A DNA stretch of 64,000 nucleotides from Chryseobacterium flavum (GTDB taxonomy: Bacteria; Bacteroidota; Bacteroidia; Flavobacteriales; Weeksellaceae): NCBI RefSeq assembly GCF_003385595.1, contig NZ_QNUE01000006.1:246755-310754 (forward strand), in the 5' to 3' direction. The notes beneath the pieces were generated by a model. That model was not told the DNA's origin. It saw only the letters and a program-made list of their open reading frames with translations, and did no database searches. Below are positions 16,325 through 25,098 of the stretch, piece by piece (the stretch's first letter is position 1; each line of letters starts with the position of its first letter). The position numbers and the translations under genes are program-made.

Positions 16325-17080
16325 TTATTTGTTATTTAATTCTTTTAAAATAGTTTCTCCAACACTCTTAGCAGATTGTGGATTCTGTCCTGTGATCACT
16401 CTCTGATCTGTTACTACATGATTCTGCCAAAGCCCTGATTTTTCAAATTTTGCACCTCTTTCTTTCAGTTTATCTTCGAGTAAGAAGGGAACAACATCTG
16501 TTAGTTTTACTTCAGACTCCTCTTCATTGGTAAAAGCATTGATCTTCTTTCCGTCTACAAGATATTTCCCGTTACTCAGCTTGATATTCACCAAACCTGC
16601 CGGCCCATGACATACTCCTGCTACAATACCACCGTTTTCATAAATTCTGGAAGCAATACCTGATAGTTCTTTATTGTCTGCAAAATCCCACATCGCCCCG
16701 TGACCTCCTGCGTAAAATATCGTTGAATAGTTATCCGGGTTTACCTGGGAAGGAGTTAAGGAATGATCTATTTTGGTTTTATATTCTGTGTTTTCCCAGA
16801 ACTCTTTGTTTACAGGATCTTTCAGATCGAACCCGTCTACAGGAGGAGTTCCGCCTTTCGGACTTACAAAGTCTATTTCATATCCTGCTTTGTGAAGAAC
16901 TTCCCATGGGTGGGATACCTCCCCAAGATAATATCCTGTATTTTCGCCTGTACTGCCTTTTTTGTCATGACTGGTAACGACGAATAAGATTTTCTTTTTC
17001 ATTTTTTTTGACTTTTGGGTTTGTGCCTGAATGAATCCTATCGTAAAGACTGCAAGCATTAAAAACGCTAATTTTTTCAT
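16325..17080 (-). CDS. Exported DJ-1/PfpI family protein (glyoxalase III-like)
   Basis: A 251-residue protein with a signal peptide (MKKLAFLMLAVFTIGFIQAQ). The DJ-1/PfpI core follows: ILFVVTSHDKKG, the nucleophile elbow VAGVCHGPAGLVN with catalytic Cys followed by His, and FTNEEES. This arrangement resembles Hsp31-type glutathione-independent glyoxalases or deglycases acting on methylglyoxal. It lies 3 bp after the monooxygenase gene stop and is probably in an operon with it and the MdaB-like gene. Periplasmic location is unusual for the family. Confidence 0.82.
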   Translation of the reverse strand: MKKLAFLMLAVFTIGFIQAQTQKSKKMKKKILFVVTSHDKKGSTGENTGYYLGEVSHPWEVLHKAGYEIDFVSPKGGTPPVDGFDLKDPVNKEFWENTEYKTKIDHSLTPSQVNPDNYSTIFYAGGHGAMWDFADNKELSGIASRIYENGGIVAGVCHGPAGLVNIKLSNGKYLVDGKKINAFTNEEESEVKLTDVVPFLLEDKLKERGAKFEKSGLWQNHVVTDQRVITGQNPQSAKSVGETILKELNNK

Positions 17081-17083
17081 GAT

Positions 17084-17371
17084 TTAAATAATATGAGTAG
17101 TATAAATCTGTGGTTTTTCCTGAAGTTTCTCCTCCACCAAAGCTCCGAAAGCCTGGATGTAAGACTGTTGATTATGATTGGCAAGCCCTTCTTCACTTTT
17201 CCAGATTTCATAGAAAACAAATTGATTTTTGTCTTCAATTCCCTGATGTAAGCTGTAAAGCTCACATGCCTCTTCTTTTCTTGTTTCTGTTACCATATTC
17301 TGCAGAACTTCCAATACTTCTGACTGGTGTTCTTCTTTTGCTTTTATAATGGCTGTAAGATGGATTTTCAT
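17084..17371 (-). CDS. Antibiotic-biosynthesis-monooxygenase fold protein
   Basis: A 95-residue ABM/YgiN-like ferredoxin-fold protein: HLTAIIKAKEEHQSEVLEVLQNM, then FVFYEIWKSEEGLANHNQQSYIQAF. In E. coli, YgiN is paired with MdaB in a quinol redox cycle; here the same two gene types overlap by 4 bp, supporting that role. Confidence 0.85.
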   Translation of the reverse strand: MKIHLTAIIKAKEEHQSEVLEVLQNMVTETRKEEACELYSLHQGIEDKNQFVFYEIWKSEEGLANHNQQSYIQAFGALVEEKLQEKPQIYTTHII

Positions 17372-17985
17372 GATACTAATTCAGGTTTTAATTCTTTTTC
17401 AAATACATTTCTTACATGCTCTCTGTAAAGCTTCATATCACGCTCTACATTAGCATTTTTTTCTACATCATGGAAATGAAAGCTTTCCATTTTTTCTAAG
17501 GAAACAAAAGCATTCATTCTATGGAATCCAAACAATGGACCCTCGTCTACACTTTTTTCATTGAAGAATTCTCCGGGAAGAGTGAAAGCTGTAGCAGGAG
17601 CGTTCCAGCTTGTGGTAAGCATATATTTTCTACCTTTAAGCATCCCACCTGTTCCATAATTAATCTCAGGATTTTCTGCATACCTTCCATCACTCATATA
17701 AATTCCTTTCGCATGACCTGCGGTGAATACTTCGTCAATGTATTTCTTCAGACCATTTGGCAGCTGGAACCACCAGATGGGAGTATGATAAATAATGTAA
17801 TCAGCCCATACAAACTTCTGAACTTCTTCATGTTTGTCATAATTTTCACTTACATTTGTAACTTTCACTTCTACATTAGTGAATTCTTTAAGAACCTCTA
17901 AAGTATTTTCTGCAATAGTCTGGTTATATTTTCCTCCGGAATGCCCAAAGTTCTGCCCTCCGTTGATGATAAGTACTTTTTTCAT
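17368..17985 (-). CDS. MdaB-like NAD(P)H:quinone reductase
   Basis: A 205-residue flavodoxin-fold protein. VLIINGGQNFGHSGGKYNQ, YHTPIWWFQLPNGLKKYIDEVF and GRKYMLTTSWNAP are characteristic of MdaB (modulator of drug activity B), an FAD-dependent two-electron quinone reductase. First gene of a three-gene unit (this gene, monooxygenase, DJ-1) and divergent from a LysR regulator. Confidence 0.88.
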   Translation of the reverse strand: MKKVLIINGGQNFGHSGGKYNQTIAENTLEVLKEFTNVEVKVTNVSENYDKHEEVQKFVWADYIIYHTPIWWFQLPNGLKKYIDEVFTAGHAKGIYMSDGRYAENPEINYGTGGMLKGRKYMLTTSWNAPATAFTLPGEFFNEKSVDEGPLFGFHRMNAFVSLEKMESFHFHDVEKNANVERDMKLYREHVRNVFEKELKPELVS

Positions 17986-18012
17986 TTTTATGATTGTTTA
18001 AATTTTACTCTG

Positions 18013-18020
18013 CAAAGTTA
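18013..18020 (-). promoter_or_regulatory. -7 element of the mdaB-like operon
   Basis: The minus strand reads TAACTTTG, matching TAnnTTTG, 28 bp before the start codon. Confidence 0.45.
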
Positions 18021-18060
18021 GGTGGGATAATTGTATAATAAAAATAATATAAATTATAGG

Positions 18061-18084
18061 TAAGTATTATAAAATTTATACTTA
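18061..18084. promoter_or_regulatory. Inverted repeat upstream of the mdaB-like operon
   Basis: TAAGTAT (18061-18067) and ATACTTA (18078-18084) are perfect 7-bp arms. The position is 40-65 bp upstream of the -7 box, where an activator such as the LysR protein could bind. Confidence 0.4.
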
Positions 18085-18334
18085 GATTGAGCTGGAAAAA
18101 TTAGTTGAGATATTACCCCTTGATACTCATTATATGGGGTCTGTGATTGTTTTTATTTTTTATGGTAATTATATATAGCATGGTCTTTGAATCTGATAAA
18201 GATATTATTTTATTGAAATGCCGTAGGAATCAAAATCTGATATCATTATAATGGAACATATCTATTATTCTTTAACCACCGTCAGATTGCGGAGATTGAA
18301 ATCCGGGATGCAGCATTTTTGAAAAGTTTATATG

Positions 18335-18380
18335 TATTAATATTATAATTATTTCGTAAATTTGCATCATAATATTAATA
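18335..18380. promoter_or_regulatory. Long-spaced inverted repeat around the lysR-type promoter
   Basis: TATTAATATTA (18335-18345) and TAATATTAATA (18370-18380) are perfect 11-bp inverted arms on either side of the -7 box TAAATTTG (18357-18364). Consistent with autoregulation by the LysR protein. The remaining DNA in 17986-18388 shows no gene. Confidence 0.45.
18357..18364 (+). promoter_or_regulatory. -7 element of the lysR-type gene
   Basis: TAAATTTG matches TAnnTTTG exactly, 25 bp before the ATG at 18389. Confidence 0.5.
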
Positions 18381-18388
18381 ATTAAGTC

Positions 18389-19288
18389 ATGGTTAATTTA
18401 GAATGGTATCGTACTTTTAAAGCGATCTATAAAACCGGGACATTGACAGGTGCGGCAGATGCTTTATTTATTTCACAGCCAGGGGTGAGCCTGCATTTAA
18501 GTTCATTGGAAGCATATGTGGGATATAAATTATTTGACAGAACCGGCAGAAAGATGATCCCTACGGAAAGAGGAAAAGTATTGTTTAATGCAGTTGCCGA
18601 ACCTCTTACAAAATTAGAGGATGTAGAGAAGAATTTTCAGAAATCTACCGAGAAGCATACTCCTACAATCAGTGTGGGAATGTGTTTTGAAACTTTCCAG
18701 ACTACGCTGGAACAATATGTTTCTACATTACCTTTTAACCTGATCATAAGTTTCGGGGAATATCCGGAAATGCTGGATCAGCTGGACAAAGGAATATTAG
18801 ATCTTATTATCACTCCTAAAAAAGGATCTTCTCCGAATATAGAGCATGAAGCCTTCTCTTCTGAACAGATCGTTCTGGTCGGCGGAAAAGATGTAGATGT
18901 AAATAGTTTTAAAAAGATTTTAAAAACAAAAGATGCAGAAGAGATTGAGGAATGGCTGAAGAACGAAAAATGGTATGGAACTACCGGAGATATGGAACAT
19001 CTCTTTCAGTTCTGGACCCTGAACTTTGGTCATAAGCCGAATTTCCGCCCGAATTATATTGTTCCTAACCTGAACTCAATTATCCGTTGTCTGAAAGGAG
19101 GAACCGGCCTTGCAGTTGTTCCTGATTTCCTGTGCAAAAATGAAATTGAGAGCGGGGAAGTGAAACTGATCTGGGAGGGTAAGAAAAAGCTGGAAAATAC
19201 CTTATATTTCGGATGTAGAAAAAAGACCAATTATCAAGCGGAAATAGACCATATTAAAGGATTATTCCGCAAGATGATGAGTAAGTAA
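18389..19288 (+). CDS. LysR family transcriptional regulator
   Basis: A 299-residue protein with an N-terminal winged helix (GTLTGAADALFISQPGVSLHLSSLEAYVGYKLFDR) and a C-terminal periplasmic-binding-like effector domain. It is divergent from the MdaB-like, monooxygenase and DJ-1 genes and is the natural candidate to control them. Its last 27 bp overlap the 3' end of a convergent GNAT gene. Confidence 0.9.
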   Translation: MVNLEWYRTFKAIYKTGTLTGAADALFISQPGVSLHLSSLEAYVGYKLFDRTGRKMIPTERGKVLFNAVAEPLTKLEDVEKNFQKSTEKHTPTISVGMCFETFQTTLEQYVSTLPFNLIISFGEYPEMLDQLDKGILDLIITPKKGSSPNIEHEAFSSEQIVLVGGKDVDVNSFKKILKTKDAEEIEEWLKNEKWYGTTGDMEHLFQFWTLNFGHKPNFRPNYIVPNLNSIIRCLKGGTGLAVVPDFLCKNEIESGEVKLIWEGKKKLENTLYFGCRKKTNYQAEIDHIKGLFRKMMSK

Positions 19289-19729
19289 TACCATATCCCG
19301 CATCTGCAAGCCGTTTTCATAAATAGGAAGCGGATAGTTTTCAGTAAAGAAATCTTTTCGGATTCCAGTTTTTATGAAACCGTTTTTCTTATAAAATCTG
19401 ATCTGTTGGAAGCCGGTGTCCGACGTTCCGACAGTCAGTGTTTTATAATGACCTTTTTTGGCAATTTCTTTAGCCTTGTTCATGAGGATGCTTCCGATTC
19501 CTTTGCTTCTGTAGCTTTCCGTTACAGCAACATTTTTAATTTCCAGCTCTGTCTCACTGATTTTGCATAATACCATTACAGCAATATTTTCAATGCCGTT
19601 ATGTAAAAGATAAATAGCAGATTTGAAAATATACTGGTCAATAGCTTCTTTGGTTTCATCGGCCAAAAGAAGTAAATGATAAGGTATTTCCGAATCAGGA
19701 TTTAGTAGGCTGAATGAAAAGTTTTCCAT
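19262..19729 (-). CDS. GNAT family N-acetyltransferase
   Basis: A 155-residue protein with the acetyl-CoA binding motif SYRSKGIGSILMNKAKEIAKK and a C-terminal QIRFYKKNGFIKTGI segment. Substrate unknown. Its 3' end overlaps the LysR gene tail by 27 bp on the opposite strand, and its start is immediately adjacent to the stop of the preceding GNAT gene. Confidence 0.85.
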   Translation of the reverse strand: MENFSFSLLNPDSEIPYHLLLLADETKEAIDQYIFKSAIYLLHNGIENIAVMVLCKISETELEIKNVAVTESYRSKGIGSILMNKAKEIAKKGHYKTLTVGTSDTGFQQIRFYKKNGFIKTGIRKDFFTENYPLPIYENGLQMRDMVLLTHHLAE

Positions 19730-20164
19730 TTACAAGCTCATATGAATAAGTGGATAATCCTTTCCTGAGCCATCTTTTTCTGATCTTCCGATCTTTTTAA
19801 AACCCATCTTTTCGTAAAACCCGATCGCCTGGAGATTCTGCTCATTAACATCAACTTTGGTAAGGCCGGTTTTCTCTTTCATAAAATGATATAGCGTTTT
19901 TCCGTAGCCTTTTCCCCGGGTATCGTTATGAATAAAAAGCATTTCCAGGTTGCCTTCTGCCACGGAAGCAAATCCTTTAGGATCATTATCTTCAGTTATC
20001 AAATAAACATCCAGATTAGGAAGATAATCTCTTGGAATAGCTTCTTTAAAATCATTGAAATCCTCTTCGGCAAGAAAATCGTGAGTTGCTTTTACTGCTG
20101 ATTCCCATATTTCCATGATTCTTGGATAGTCTTCTGCATTAGCCAGTCTGATGTGTTGTGACAT
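19730..20164 (-). CDS. GNAT family N-acetyltransferase
   Basis: About 144 residues from MSQHIRLANAEDY at 20164. Motif A HNDTRGKGYGKTLYHFMKEK and motif B NLQAIGFYEKMGFKKIGRSEKD are clear. Resembles the YjaB-type subgroup. Co-transcribed with the next GNAT gene (no gap). A longer reading to 20182 would place the start next to the -7 box and is less likely. Confidence 0.87.
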   Translation of the reverse strand: MSQHIRLANAEDYPRIMEIWESAVKATHDFLAEEDFNDFKEAIPRDYLPNLDVYLITEDNDPKGFASVAEGNLEMLFIHNDTRGKGYGKTLYHFMKEKTGLTKVDVNEQNLQAIGFYEKMGFKKIGRSEKDGSGKDYPLIHMSL

Positions 20165-20179
20165 GATTTTTAATTTGAA

Positions 20180-20187
20180 CAAAAATA
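20180..20187 (-). promoter_or_regulatory. -7 element of the GNAT pair
   Basis: The minus strand reads TATTTTTG, matching TAnnTTTG, 16 bp upstream of the chosen start. Confidence 0.4.
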
Positions 20188-20305
20188 AATAAAATTGTGA
20201 GGGAAAGCTAGTTTTATTGAAAACAGTAAAATTGGTAGGTAGAATTTCCGATTTTTTATTGCAAATTTGTTTATCACTTTATATTAATCATTAAAATAAA
20301 GATTT

Positions 20306-21181
20306 ATGCAAAAGAAAACCTATCCAGGGCAGCCTGTGGTAACTTTAAATAATGGAGTGGATATTCCGGCTTTAGGCTTTGGAGTATGGCAGATGGATGA
20401 TCTGAAAGAATGTGAAAATGCTGTAGTGAAAGCAATTCAGACAGGTTACAGAATGATTGATACCGCTGCTATCTATCAGAATGAAACAGCGGTTGGTGCT
20501 GCGGTAAAAAATAGCGGAGTAAAGAGGGATGAACTGTTTATCACATCGAAAGTATGGGTTCAGGATCATGGATACGAAAAGGCCAAAAGTGCTTTTCAGA
20601 GAACATTGGACAGATTGCAGATGGATTATCTGGATATGTATCTTATACACTGGCCATATGGAGATTTTCTGGGAACCTGGAAGGCTTTGGAAGAGCTGTA
20701 TCAGGAAGGAAAAATCAAAGCCATTGGAGTATGCAATTTTACAGTCGGGAAGCTGGAAGAATTAAAAGCAAATTCGACAGTTTTACCGGTAATTAATCAG
20801 ATTGAACTTCATCCTGTATTTCAACAAAAAGAATTACAGGTATATGACAGGGAAAATAATATCATAACACAGCCTTGGAGCCCGCTTGGAAACGGTAATG
20901 CAAATCTTTTAGGCAATCCTGAGCTGAAAGCAATTGCTGAAAAATATAGTAAAACGGTAGCACAGATTATTCTGAGATGGCATTTGCAGGAAGGATTTGT
21001 AGTGATTCCTAAGTCTGTAACCCCTTCAAGAATTGAGGAAAATTTTAATGTATTTGATTTCCAACTGACAGAAGAAGAAATGAATGTGATCCGTTCTTTA
21101 GATACCGGGAGAAGATTATTCTTTGACCCTGAAGATCCTGAATGGGAACAGAAGATGTTAAAATCTGTAGCAGATATTTAA
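20306..21181 (+). CDS. Aldo/keto reductase (2,5-diketogluconate reductase type)
   Basis: A 291-residue AKR of the YqhE/DkgA-like group: IPALGFGVWQMDD, MIDTAAIYQNETAVGAAVK (catalytic Asp and Tyr), LFITSKVW (Lys), MYLIHWPYGDF (His), IGVCNFTVGKLEEL and VVIPKSVTPSRIEENF. Reduces aldehydes and ketoses with NADPH. Only about 27 percent-level motif similarity to the other AKR in the window is visible, so the two are not recent duplicates. Confidence 0.9.
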   Translation: MQKKTYPGQPVVTLNNGVDIPALGFGVWQMDDLKECENAVVKAIQTGYRMIDTAAIYQNETAVGAAVKNSGVKRDELFITSKVWVQDHGYEKAKSAFQRTLDRLQMDYLDMYLIHWPYGDFLGTWKALEELYQEGKIKAIGVCNFTVGKLEELKANSTVLPVINQIELHPVFQQKELQVYDRENNIITQPWSPLGNGNANLLGNPELKAIAEKYSKTVAQIILRWHLQEGFVVIPKSVTPSRIEENFNVFDFQLTEEEMNVIRSLDTGRRLFFDPEDPEWEQKMLKSVADI

Positions 21182-21200
21182 CAAGATAAGGATTAAGAAT

Positions 21201-21263
21201 ATTCCCACAGTTTTCACAATTTCACAGGCTAAATCTGTGTTTTCTGTTGAAGTCTGTGGGAAT
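21201..21263. repeat. Dispersed palindromic repeat, CCCACAG type
   Basis: ATTCCCACAG (21201-21210) and CTGTGGGAAT (21254-21263) are perfect 10-bp arms with an inner AATCTGTG segment. Related to the repeat at 5750-5833. It may double as a terminator for the aldo/keto reductase. Confidence 0.6.
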
Positions 21264-21352
21264 TGTATTTTCATTGATTGTGAGGAATATCATATCCTGT
21301 TGAAAATGAAGTGTTCTTATTTTTTGTACCTTTTTGATTAAAATAATTTTTT

Positions 21353-22417
21353 ATGTTCTGGCCGGATACACTCAGTAAAAAACTAGGGATAGAATATCCT
21401 GTAATTCAAGCTCCGATGTTTGGAGTCACTACGATACAAATGGTTGCAGCAGCAGCTAAAGCAGACTGTCTGGGATCACTGGCATTGGCTGATCTTTCTG
21501 CAGACCAGTCTGCTGAACTGATCAGGGAGACAAAAAAAATGACAGATAAACCTTTTGCAGTCAATATTTTTGTCCATCACATTCCGGATGTGACAGATGA
21601 TTTAAAAGAGAGATTTATTAAAACCAGGCAGTTTATTGAGCAGCTGGCCAGAGAAAATAATATAGAAGTATATCTTCCGGACTTTGAAGCAATCAGTATT
21701 AACAGCTATCATGAACAGGTGGATGCTCTCATTGAGGAAAACTGTAAAATTTTAAGCTTTACATTCGGGAATCTTGATGACCCAAGTATTCAGAAGTTAA
21801 AAGAAAACGGAATCACTCTCATCGGAACATGTACTTCTGTGAATGAGGCTTTACTTCTTGAAAAGTCCGGTATTGATATCATCTGTGTCCAGGGGATAGA
21901 AGCTGGAGGTCACAGAGGGAGTTTTGAGGCAGAAAATATTCCGCAGATCGGCGGCTTATCTTTATTGTCACAGATTTATGATCAGGTAAGTGTTCCTTTG
22001 GTTTATGCAGGAGGGATTTATGGTGCAAGAACATTACAGGCTGTTAAAGGTTTGGGAGCACAGGGATTTCAGGTTGGTAATCTTTTATTAGCATCTCAGG
22101 AAAGTGCCTTACTGCCGTTTGAAAAAGAAAGACTGAAAAAAGTAAGAGAAGAAGATATTGTTTTAACGAAGAGCTTTTCCGGAAGATATGCCAGAGGAGT
22201 GAAAAATAAGTTTATAGAAACGGTTGAAAACTCAGAATATATTTTACCGTATCCTTATCAGAATAAATTGACCAATGCCTTACGTAAAGCCGCAAAATCT
22301 CTGCAAAATCCAGAGTTTGTAGGAATCTGGGTAGGTCAGTCTATCCATCAATATAGTGAACTTTCTACAGAAGATATTTTGAAAGATTTAATCAGTCAGT
22401 GTGGAAAATACAGGTAA
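21353..22417 (+). CDS. Nitronate monooxygenase family protein
   Basis: A 354-residue FMN-dependent TIM barrel: YPVIQAPMFGVTTIQMVAAAAKA at the N-terminus, QGIEAGGHRGSF (active-site His), VYAGGIYGARTLQAVKGLGAQGFQVGNLLLAS. It oxidises alkyl nitronates such as propionate 3-nitronate, or belongs to a related quinone-reductase-like subgroup. Monocistronic with a hairpin terminator. Confidence 0.87.
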   Translation: MFWPDTLSKKLGIEYPVIQAPMFGVTTIQMVAAAAKADCLGSLALADLSADQSAELIRETKKMTDKPFAVNIFVHHIPDVTDDLKERFIKTRQFIEQLARENNIEVYLPDFEAISINSYHEQVDALIEENCKILSFTFGNLDDPSIQKLKENGITLIGTCTSVNEALLLEKSGIDIICVQGIEAGGHRGSFEAENIPQIGGLSLLSQIYDQVSVPLVYAGGIYGARTLQAVKGLGAQGFQVGNLLLASQESALLPFEKERLKKVREEDIVLTKSFSGRYARGVKNKFIETVENSEYILPYPYQNKLTNALRKAAKSLQNPEFVGIWVGQSIHQYSELSTEDILKDLISQCGKYR

Positions 22418-22423
22418 GACATT

Positions 22424-22457
22424 AAAAAACTTCAGATCATATTTCTGAAGCTTTTTT
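22424..22457. terminator. Convergent terminator
   Basis: CTTCAGA (22430-22436) and TCTGAAG (22444-22450), extended by flanking A and T runs, lie between the convergent nitronate monooxygenase and mpl genes. Confidence 0.7.
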
Positions 22458-22463
22458 ATTAAG

Positions 22464-23801
22464 TTATTTTGTTAAATCCAATCCTCCAAAATTTCCGGAA
22501 CTCATCATGAGATAAACACCATCTGTTTTATCTAATGTATTCCAGTAGGCGTGAAGATCTTCAGCATTTGTAAAAACCCTTAGATTTGAATTTTTGAATT
22601 TCTCTTTGATAAATTCAGGAGAAATAGGTTCCATTCTTTTAATCTTTAAAGCATCTTCAGAGTAGAAGACCACAGCTTCGTCCAGACCATCCATGGCATG
22701 ATCATACTGCTCAAGGAAAGCCGGATTTAAACTTGAATAGGTGTGGAGTTCCAGAAATCCGTATTTCTTATCATTTTTAAACTGTTCGGTGAATGCTTTC
22801 ACAGCTGCTTTTACCTTACTTGGGGCATGGGCAAAGTCTTTGTAAAGTATCCCCTTATCTTCTCTTTCTACTTTTTCAAGACGCTTGGAAGCTCCTTTAA
22901 AGCTCATAATAGCTTCATAGAAGTCTTCATCCATGATACCAAGCTGCTGGCAGATATGTCTTGCTCCTTCAAGGTTCAATAGGTTATGTGCACCAAAAAC
23001 AGAAAGTGGAACATCTCCCATTTCAGTTTTCAGATAAACTTTACCGTTGCTGATTTCATATTCAGGAGTTTTATAAGGGATCTTTCTGAAATAGTTTTCA
23101 GCATTTTCCACAACTTTTACTACTTCCGGGTCTTCTTCATTGTATACAAGAACCCCACCTGCAGTAATGCTTGCCACAAACTTTCTGAACTGTTCAATAT
23201 AATCATCAAATGTTTTGAATACATTGATATGATCCCATGCAATACCGCTCATTAAAGCAATATTTGGCTGATAGAGTAAAAACTTTGAACGCAGGTCAAT
23301 AGGAGAGGAAAGATATTCATCACCTTCCAGTACCATAAAGTCATTATCCTGAGTCAGTTTTACCATGCAATCAAATCCCTCCAGTTGTGCTCCCACCATA
23401 AAATCCACATCCTTCTGATGAAAGTTTAAAACATGCAGGATCATTGAAGTAATGGTTGTTTTGCCATGTGAGCCGGCAATAACGACTCTTGTTTTATCTT
23501 TTGACTGTTCGTACAAAAACTCCGGATAAGAATAAATCTTTAACCCCAGCTCTTTTGCTTTTGCAAGCTCAGGATTATCCTGATGGGCATGCATTCCAAG
23601 AATGACAGCATCAATATACGGGGTGATCTTTTCCGGAAACCATCCCATTTCCTGAGGTAATATTCCCTTTTTTTCCAGCCTTGATTTTGATGGCTCAAAT
23701 ATAGCATCATCAGAACCTGTAACCTGATATCCTTTATCTTTTAACGCAATAGCAAGGTTATGCATAGCGCTTCCGCCAATGGCAATGAAGTGGGTTTTCA
23801 A
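22464..23801 (-). CDS. mpl: Mpl-type UDP-MurNAc tripeptide ligase
   Basis: A 445-residue Mur ligase-family protein. The N-terminal Rossmann domain is HFIAIGGSAMHNLAIAL, the ATP-binding loop is IAGSHGKTTITSMI, and the central domain has DEYLSSPIDLRSKFLLY and MSGIAWDHINVF. This matches Mpl, which attaches the recycled L-Ala-D-Glu-meso-DAP tripeptide to UDP-MurNAc, rather than MurC, which is longer and has different N-terminal motifs. Cytoplasmic peptidoglycan recycling. Last gene of a unit with an acyltransferase and a lipoprotein. Confidence 0.87.
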   Translation of the reverse strand: MKTHFIAIGGSAMHNLAIALKDKGYQVTGSDDAIFEPSKSRLEKKGILPQEMGWFPEKITPYIDAVILGMHAHQDNPELAKAKELGLKIYSYPEFLYEQSKDKTRVVIAGSHGKTTITSMILHVLNFHQKDVDFMVGAQLEGFDCMVKLTQDNDFMVLEGDEYLSSPIDLRSKFLLYQPNIALMSGIAWDHINVFKTFDDYIEQFRKFVASITAGGVLVYNEEDPEVVKVVENAENYFRKIPYKTPEYEISNGKVYLKTEMGDVPLSVFGAHNLLNLEGARHICQQLGIMDEDFYEAIMSFKGASKRLEKVEREDKGILYKDFAHAPSKVKAAVKAFTEQFKNDKKYGFLELHTYSSLNPAFLEQYDHAMDGLDEAVVFYSEDALKIKRMEPISPEFIKEKFKNSNLRVFTNAEDLHAYWNTLDKTDGVYLMMSSGNFGGLDLTK

Positions 23802-23807
23802 TTGTAT

Positions 23808-24245
23808 TTACTGTTTTTTTACATTATTATTAATGAGCTCCTCAAAAGCCTGAAGAATATTATTCCAATTGGTCTGAAAATTTGGCATAATCAGACTTGC
23901 ATCGGTTTTACTTCCTTCATTAGGTCCTTTTTTGATATTAACAGATGTTGTTATATTATCATATAGCTTTTTATGATCTTCCTGTATTCTTCTGAAATTA
24001 TTCTGTGACAGGATCTGGTTTATTTTTTTTAAATCTTCATCTGAGATTTTAAAATCCTGTTTATGCTTTTTTCCCTGCCCTTCAAAAGAGTAATGGGCAT
24101 TATTTCCTTTTATCAGCAGGTTTTCATATACAGGTGCATAACCTCCGCTTTTTGAATAGCTTATATCAAAATCTGAATACACTTTCTGGCTGTTGCACGA
24201 AACTAACACTATGATCGCGAATAAGATTCCTATTATTCTGTTCAT
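23808..24245 (-). CDS. Small lipoprotein of unknown function
   Basis: A 145-residue protein with a lipoprotein signal (MNRIIGILFAIIVLVSC). The rest is charged with no recognised domain; the DYSFEGQGKKHKQDFKISDEDLKKINQIL-type layout suggests an alpha/beta periplasmic domain. It lies 16 bp after the acyltransferase and 6 bp before mpl, suggesting an envelope-related operon. Confidence 0.7.
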   Translation of the reverse strand: MNRIIGILFAIIVLVSCNSQKVYSDFDISYSKSGGYAPVYENLLIKGNNAHYSFEGQGKKHKQDFKISDEDLKKINQILSQNNFRRIQEDHKKLYDNITTSVNIKKGPNEGSKTDASLIMPNFQTNWNNILQAFEELINNNVKKQ

Positions 24246-24261
24246 AATTTTTTTACTTACT

Positions 24262-25068
24262 TTAATTATTTGAATCCTTTTGTTCTAATTTTTTAGCTTT
24301 AAGTTCTTCATCATAACTGTGTAATACATTGAAATCTTCTGTCTGCTCAATGGCAGTCATAATTTTCAATAAAATTTCTGGTGCTTTTTCGTTATCATAA
24401 TCAATATCCAGAGGTGCTTTGAATTCCATGGTAGGTTTTACGCCTGTAACCTTTACACGGAGTCCTTTTTTATCAAAAGCTCTTCTGAATCCGTTTATTT
24501 TTATGGGAATAACAATAGGACGCTGGTTTTTTACCAGTTTGGCAGTACCTCTGCGTCCCTGTGCGAAAGCTGATGTGGTACCCTGAGGGAAAGTAGCTAC
24601 CCAACCATTATCCAATGCTTTCATAATATTATCTACTTCGCTCATGTCAACCATACGGTTGACGCTTTTTCCTTCTGCTCTCCAGGTTCTTTTTACAGTA
24701 ACAGCTCCTGCAATTTTAAAAATTTTCGGCAGAATACCTTTATTCATTGTTTCTTCAGCAGCTACATAATAAAAATCAATCTTTGGATTCAGCAGATAGA
24801 TCGGATTTTTTATTGTATTTAAATATCCGTTGTTCACAGCGCAGAAAGCATGATACATGGCTGCTACATCGGCAAAATAGGTCTGATGGTTAGACACAAA
24901 AAGGACATTGGAATCCGGAAGATCCACAAGATGTTCTGTGCCGGTTATTTTTAGTTTATTAAAGCCATTGAATCGTCTGTACGATACAAGTCCTAAAATA
25001 AAAATAATAAACCTTTTCAAAAAATAAGGTGTTCCGAATGCATCGGTGAAAATATTTTTCTTCGCCAT
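24262..25068 (-). CDS. Lysophospholipid acyltransferase (PlsC family)
   Basis: A 268-residue membrane-associated acyltransferase with the HX4D-type motif NHQTYFADV, the second motif FPQGTTSAF and a third block RPIVIPIKINGFRRAF. Likely acylates lysophosphatidate or a related glycerolipid. It starts the unit of three genes ending with mpl. Confidence 0.85.
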   Translation of the reverse strand: MAKKNIFTDAFGTPYFLKRFIIFILGLVSYRRFNGFNKLKITGTEHLVDLPDSNVLFVSNHQTYFADVAAMYHAFCAVNNGYLNTIKNPIYLLNPKIDFYYVAAEETMNKGILPKIFKIAGAVTVKRTWRAEGKSVNRMVDMSEVDNIMKALDNGWVATFPQGTTSAFAQGRRGTAKLVKNQRPIVIPIKINGFRRAFDKKGLRVKVTGVKPTMEFKAPLDIDYDNEKAPEILLKIMTAIEQTEDFNVLHSYDEELKAKKLEQKDSNN

Positions 25069-25090
25069 CTCTCAATTAAACACGGTTGTG

Positions 25091-25098
25091 CAAAGTTA
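25091..25098 (-). promoter_or_regulatory. -7 element of the plsC-lipoprotein-mpl unit
   Basis: The minus strand reads TAACTTTG, matching TAnnTTTG, 23 bp before the acyltransferase start and overlapping the stop of the upstream Nudix gene. Confidence 0.45.

Noticed and set aside
22464..23801. MurC (UDP-MurNAc-alanine ligase)
   Set aside because: The N-terminal motif and context fit Mpl; no cell-division or Mur cluster is nearby.
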